Part shown: in pieces, positions 62,835 through 64,000 of the stretch
Layout: each line of letters starts with the position of its first letter
Numbering within the stretch: position 1 is the stretch's first letter
Assembly: GCF_014644435.1 (NCBI RefSeq)
Contig: NZ_BMKR01000008.1
Span: 124,001 to 188,000, forward strand
DNA length: 64,000 nt
Reading direction: 5' to 3'
Source of the DNA: Paenibacillus albidus
Lineage (GTDB): Bacteria; Bacillota; Bacilli; Paenibacillales; Paenibacillaceae
Position numbers and translations under genes: made by a program
The notes under the pieces: generated by a model
Told to the model about the DNA's origin: nothing
What the model saw: the letters and a program-made list of their open reading frames with translations, nothing else
The model's database searches: none

Positions 62835-64000
62835 TTAAACCTCTGTCAAGGCGCCAACAAATTCGCCGAATACATCATTGCCGAACAGAATCCCCTGCTT
62901 GCTGAGCCGGTAGGTCCCCCCGCCTTGCTCAAGCAGTCCCGCATGCACCATTTTATGCAGTGGAGCCGCAAAAACTTCCTCCATCGACCGCCCAAATTGC
63001 GCCTGGAACGCCGTATCCGAAACGCCTTCGCGCATGCGCAGGCCAACCATCATGAAGTCCTCCATCGCCTCCTGCGGGGAAATGGGGTAGGCATCCAGAC
63101 GCGGCAGACCGCTGCGGGTAGCTTCTACATACGGATTGACGCCCTTGATATTGATATGCCGCTGACGGCCTACATATCCATGCGCTCCTGCACCAAGCCC
63201 ATAGTAGTCCTGATTGCGCCAGTAAGTAATGTTATGGCGGCTCTCCATCCCCGGCTTGGCGAAGTTGCTGATTTCATATTGATTATAGCCCGCTGCCTCC
63301 ATGGACGACATGAGCAGCAGATACATTTGCAGTTCATCCTCTTCATTCGGGAGCGGGAGTTTATTCTTATGGAACAAGGTGTGAAAAAGTGTATTCTCCT
63401 CCACCTTGAGGCTGTAGATGGAATAATGGGGCAGTTTCAGCTCCAGTGCCTTGCGGATACTCTCGGCCAGCATGTCTACCGTCTGGTTCGGCAGGCCGAA
63501 CATCAGATCCACCGAGAGGTTGTCGAGACCGGCTGCGCGGGCATTCTCCAGGCTGCGGTAGACATCGTCAACGTTATGAATCCGGCCAATTCCGGTCAAC
63601 AGCTCATTCTGGAAGGCCTGCACACCAAAACTGACCCGGTTCACGCCGCCGGCTTTCATGACAGCAAGCTTCTCGGGATCGGTCGTGCCGGGATTGGCCT
63701 CCATCGAGAATTCAATATCTTCCGCCCAATGAGGAAAATGGGTCCGTACCGATGCCAGAAAATAAGCCATCTCGTCCGGCTTCAGCACCGTTGGCGTTCC
63801 CCCGCCCACAAAGATAGTTTTGATCACACCGGGCGGCGTTTCCTCTACGGTCAGCTCCATCTCCCGGTCCAGTGCGCGTAAATAATCCATAACGGGCTGA
63901 TCCTTCAGGACATAAGAATTAAAGTCGCAGTAAAAGCATTTGTTCGTGCAAAATGGGATATGAATATATACCGCCTCAGGGGGACGGCTGTTATTGGTGG
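62835..64000 (-). CDS. hemW: Heme chaperone HemW, radical SAM (5' end outside window)
   Basis: Radical-SAM protein once annotated as anaerobic coproporphyrinogen oxidase; HemW instead inserts heme into respiratory proteins. About 388 codons are visible. The cluster motif CTNKCFYC lies near the window edge at about 63935-63960, followed by IFVGGGTPTVL, NRVSFGVQAFQNELL, SVDLMFGLPNQT and YEISNFAKPGMESRHNITYW, all HemW-like. The start and any upstream lepA lie beyond base 64000. Confidence 0.95.
   Translation of the reverse strand, partial: TNNSRPPEAVYIHIPFCTNKCFYCDFNSYVLKDQPVMDYLRALDREMELTVEETPPGVIKTIFVGGGTPTVLKPDEMAYFLASVRTHFPHWAEDIEFSMEANPGTTDPEKLAVMKAGGVNRVSFGVQAFQNELLTGIGRIHNVDDVYRSLENARAAGLDNLSVDLMFGLPNQTVDMLAESIRKALELKLPHYSIYSLKVEENTLFHTLFHKNKLPLPNEEDELQMYLLLMSSMEAAGYNQYEISNFAKPGMESRHNITYWRNQDYYGLGAGAHGYVGRQRHINIKGVNPYVEATRSGLPRLDAYPISPQEAMEDFMMVGLRMREGVSDTAFQAQFGRSMEEVFAAPLHKMVHAGLLEQGGGTYRLSKQGILFGNDVFGEFVGALTEV

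Overview
The window is a chromosomal segment of a Bacillota bacterium, most likely Paenibacillus or a close relative. Three things point there: moderately high GC, strong AGGAGG-type ribosome binding sites with frequent TTG/GTG starts, and gene order that follows the Bacillus subtilis dnaK-yqe-yqf-era-recO region. Almost every gene is on the minus strand, so transcription runs from base 64000 towards base 1. Only two genes, 28617-31287, are on the plus strand. I see no rRNA, tRNA, CRISPR array, phage or intact insertion sequence.

From right to left (direction of transcription): a partial hemW and two GNAT acetyltransferases; the HrcA/CIRCE heat-shock operon hrcA-grpE-dnaK-dnaJ; three small stress/sporulation-like genes; the arabinose locus (araR, then araD-araB-araA-egsA, with phased AraR operators); a PAS chemoreceptor; a two-gene unit of domain fusions (MerR-methyltransferase and NudK-DUF4406); an ECF sigma/DUF4179 pair; tag; then the conserved block prmA, site-2 protease, rsmE, mtaB. 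A Nudix gene, an eight-repeat Ig-like secreted protein, an ECF vitamin-type transporter (S, dual ATPase, T), the two plus-strand genes (Na/Pi cotransporter and a leucine-rich protein), an RlmI-like methyltransferase and the repair operon addB-addA-sbcD-sbcC follow. The conserved block then resumes: hit, rpsU-yqeY, the sigma-W-type nfeD-floA operon, yqfC-yqfD-phoH-pgpH-ybeY-dgkA-cdd, era, yqzL, recO.

Compared with B. subtilis, the core order is intact but has been opened at two places by accessory blocks: about 24 kb between mtaB and hit, and about 15 kb between dnaJ and prmA. The cdd-era junction is opened by non-coding repeats: a 10-bp tandem repeat, nine units of a 96-bp minisatellite, and an element of about 180 bp.

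The most unusual signal is that element of about 180 bp (2929-3105). A clearly homologous copy lies in inverted orientation 51 kb away (53908-54085), downstream of araR. Each copy carries four 14-bp boxes related to TGTATTTTGTGCAT, two in each orientation, spaced 51, 61-62 and 51 bp. The spacing and flanks are conserved although the copies have diverged. Other points worth a look are the MerR-methyltransferase/NudK-DUF4406 operon with its own 19-bp-spacer palindromic promoter, a pair of near-identical promoters in front of hrcA and a GNAT gene, and a frameshifted S-layer-homology relic.
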